Below the pieces are notes generated by a model. The model made no database searches. It had not been told where the DNA came from and saw only the letters and a list, made by a program, of their open reading frames with translations. Shown piece by piece: positions 62,106 through 64,000 of a stretch of 64,000 bases of DNA. A program made the translations under genes and the position numbers. Position 1 is the stretch's first letter. Each line of letters opens with the position of its first letter. The stretch comes from Cercis canadensis (Eukaryota; Streptophyta; Magnoliopsida; Fabales; Fabaceae), in assembly GCA_003255065.1 (NCBI GenBank), contig QAOA01008075.1:384608-448607 (forward strand), written 5' to 3'.

Positions 62106-64000
62106 GGACCCGCTTTCGGTACATCTCTGTTTCTAACAGTTTCTGACTCAGATATTTTTCTTACGGTTCACTATATCTAGGGCTAGACAGTTTCCTGGTG
62201 AGTCACTATATCTACCCCGGGACCCTGTTTCTGTTCATCCCTGTTTCTAACTGTTTCTTATGGTTCACTGCATCTGGGGCTGGACAGTTTCCGGGTGAGT
62301 CACTATTTCAGGCCCAGGGCCCTGTTTCGGTTCATCCCTTTTTCTGAGTCAGATATTTTTCTTTTGGTTCACTGTATTTGGGGCTGGACAGTTTCCTGGT
62401 GAGTCACTATATCTGCCCCGGGACTCTGTTTCGGTTCATCCCTATTTCTAACTCGAATATTTTTCTTACGGTTCACTATATCTGGGGCTGGATAGTTTCC
62501 TGGTGAGTCACTATATCTAGCCCAGGGCCATGTTTCGGTTCGTCCCTATTTCTGACTCGGATATTTTTTTTATGGTTCACTTTATCTAGGACTGGACAGT
62601 TTCCTGGTGAGTCACTATATCTGCTCCGGGACCCTGTTTCGGTTCATCCCTGTTTTTAAATGTTTCTAACTCGTATATTTTTCTCATAGTGCACTGTATC
62701 GAGGACATGACAGATTCCTGGCGAGTCACTATATCTGCCCCGGGACCCACTTTCGGTACATCCCTGTTTCTAACAGTTTCTGACTCAGATATTTTTCTTA
62801 CGGTTCACTGTATCTAGGGCTACACAGTTTCCTGGTGAGTCACTATATCAACCCCGGGACCCTGTTTCTGTTCATCCCTGTTTCTTACTCAGATACTTTT
62901 CTTATGGTTCACTGTATCTGGGGCCGGACAGTTTCCGGTTGAGTCACTATTTCAAGCCCAAGGCCCTGTTTCGGTTCATCATTTTTTCTGAGTCAGATAT
63001 TTTTCTTTTGGTTCAGTGTATCTGGGGCTGGATAGTTTCCTGGTGAGTTACTATATCTGGCCCAGGGCCCTGTTTCGGTTTGTCCCTATTTCTGACTTAG
63101 ATATTTTTCTTATGATTCACTTTATCTGGGACTGGACAGTTTCTTGGTGAGTCACTATATCTGTCCCGGAACCCTGTTTCGGTTCATCCCTATTTATTAA
63201 TGTTTCTAACTCGTATATTTTTCTTATAGTTCACTGTATCGAGGACTGGACAGATTCCTGGTGAGTCACTATATCTGTCCCGGGACCCGTTTTCGGTTCA
63301 TCCCTGTTTCTAACTCGGATATTTTGCTGATGGTTCACTGTACCTGGGGCTGGACAGTTTCCTGGTGAGTCACTATATATGCCCCGGGACACTTTTTCGG
63401 TTCATCCCAGTTTCTAACTGTTTCTAACTCGGATATTTTTCTTTTGGTTCACTGTATCTGGGGCTAGACAGTTTCCTGGTGAGGCACTATATCTGCCTCG
63501 GGACCCGTTTTCGGTTCATCCTTATTTCTAACTCGGATATTTTGCTCATGGTTCACTGTACCTGGGGCTGGACAGTTTCCTGGTGAGACACTATATCTGC
63601 CCCGGGACCCTTTTTCGGTTTACCTGTTTCTAAATGTTCCTAACTCGGATATTTTTCTTATAGTTCACTCTATCGAGGACTGGACAGTTTCCGGGTGAGT
63701 CACTATTTCAGGCCCAAGGCCCTGTTTCATTTCATCCCTTTTTCTGAGTCAGATATTTTTCTTTTGGTTCACTGTATCTGGGGCTGGACAGTTTCCTGGT
63801 GAGTCACTATATCTGCCCCTGGACTGTGTTTCGGTTCATCCCTATTTCTAACTCGGATATTTTTCTTATGGTTCACTGTATCTGGGGCTGGATAGTTTCC
63901 TGGTGAGTCACTATATCTGGCCCAGGGCCCTGTTTCGGTTCGTCCCTATTTCTGACTCCGTCACTATATCTGCCTCGGGACCCTTTTTCGGTTCATTCCT

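Larger units (their letters stand above)
45101..64000 (+). repeat. Satellite array, right domain (mosaic HORs)
   Basis: The same satellite and orientation to the window end, so the array continues beyond it. Markers are less regular. The pair with TATATATGCCCCGGGACCC followed by CTCGGGTCCCG occurs near 56500 and 58861 (2361 bp apart), with a related unit near 61374. The TGTTCATCC marker recurs near 46478, 48737, 50500, 51758, 53027, 53969, 55466, 57380, 58318, 60200 and 62200. Chimeric and deleted monomers are frequent. A typical right-domain variant is GTTTCTGACTCTGATATTTT. No gene or unique insert is seen. Confidence 0.95.

Noticed and set aside
1..64000. CRISPR-like array
   Set aside because: There are regular repeats but no unique spacers: the whole 104-114 bp is repeated, and the context is eukaryotic with a plant retroelement.
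1..64000. Ribosomal intergenic spacer subrepeats or telomeric repeats
   Set aside because: No rRNA gene segments, RNA polymerase I promoter-like unique region or TTTAGGG runs were seen anywhere.
1..64000. Inverted monomers or hairpin-type array inversions
   Set aside because: Every monomer I followed reads in the same direction; no orientation switch was found, even at the retroelement or the ambiguous base.
1..64000. A specific species or named satellite family
   Set aside because: No monomer or LTR stretch could be matched with certainty from memory. The evidence supports a flowering plant but nothing narrower.

Overview
This window is almost entirely one tandemly repeated satellite DNA. 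It consists of head-to-tail monomers, all in the same orientation, with a basic length of 104 bp. A second length class of 114 bp carries a 10-bp tandem duplication, and a recurrent truncated class is 69 bp. About 62 kb of the 64 kb is satellite, on the order of 600 monomers (an estimate from length, not a count). I see no protein-coding gene, rRNA gene, tRNA gene or CRISPR array. The open reading frames of 60-116 codons are by-products of the repeat: they restart at the same monomer positions and share the same peptides.

The only non-satellite sequence is at 17779-19754. It is a truncated LTR retrotransposon on the minus strand: one complete 1427-bp LTR, a primer-binding site matching 19 nt of the 3' end of plant tRNA-Asp, and about 525 bp of leader, broken off before any gag coding. 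The tRNA-Asp primer site and long TG...CA LTR fit a plant Ty3/gypsy element, possibly Athila-like. The window is therefore most likely from a flowering plant's heterochromatin (centromeric, pericentromeric, subtelomeric or knob); species and chromosomal position cannot be decided from the sequence.

Layout: (1) 1-17778, diverged satellite with irregular higher-order repeats (HORs) of about 1.7-2.0 kb, including an 820-bp block that recurs exactly 5450 bp away. (2) 17779-19754, the retrotransposon remnant, which also separates array domains of different variant composition. (3) 19755-29769, a 1.48-kb HOR of 14 monomers (13 full-length plus one 69-mer). (4) A single ambiguous base (n) at 29770 beside a 325/332-bp duplication. 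(5) 30431-32540, a strikingly homogeneous core of near-identical 104/114-bp monomers without 69-mers. (6) 32541-45100, HOR units of about 1.37 kb of two alternating types (A and B), giving a composite of about 2.7 kb. (7) 45101-64000, a more rearranged mosaic with a 942-bp tandem duplication.

The biology on view is repeat evolution: monomer variants in fixed order, unequal exchange leaving segmental duplications of 173, 208, 425, 505, 820 and 942 bp, microhomology deletions, and a local homogenisation centre. Each monomer also carries a TGAGTCA bZIP-type site and usually a GC palindrome. The retroelement leader has a long inverted repeat bracketing its primer-binding site.
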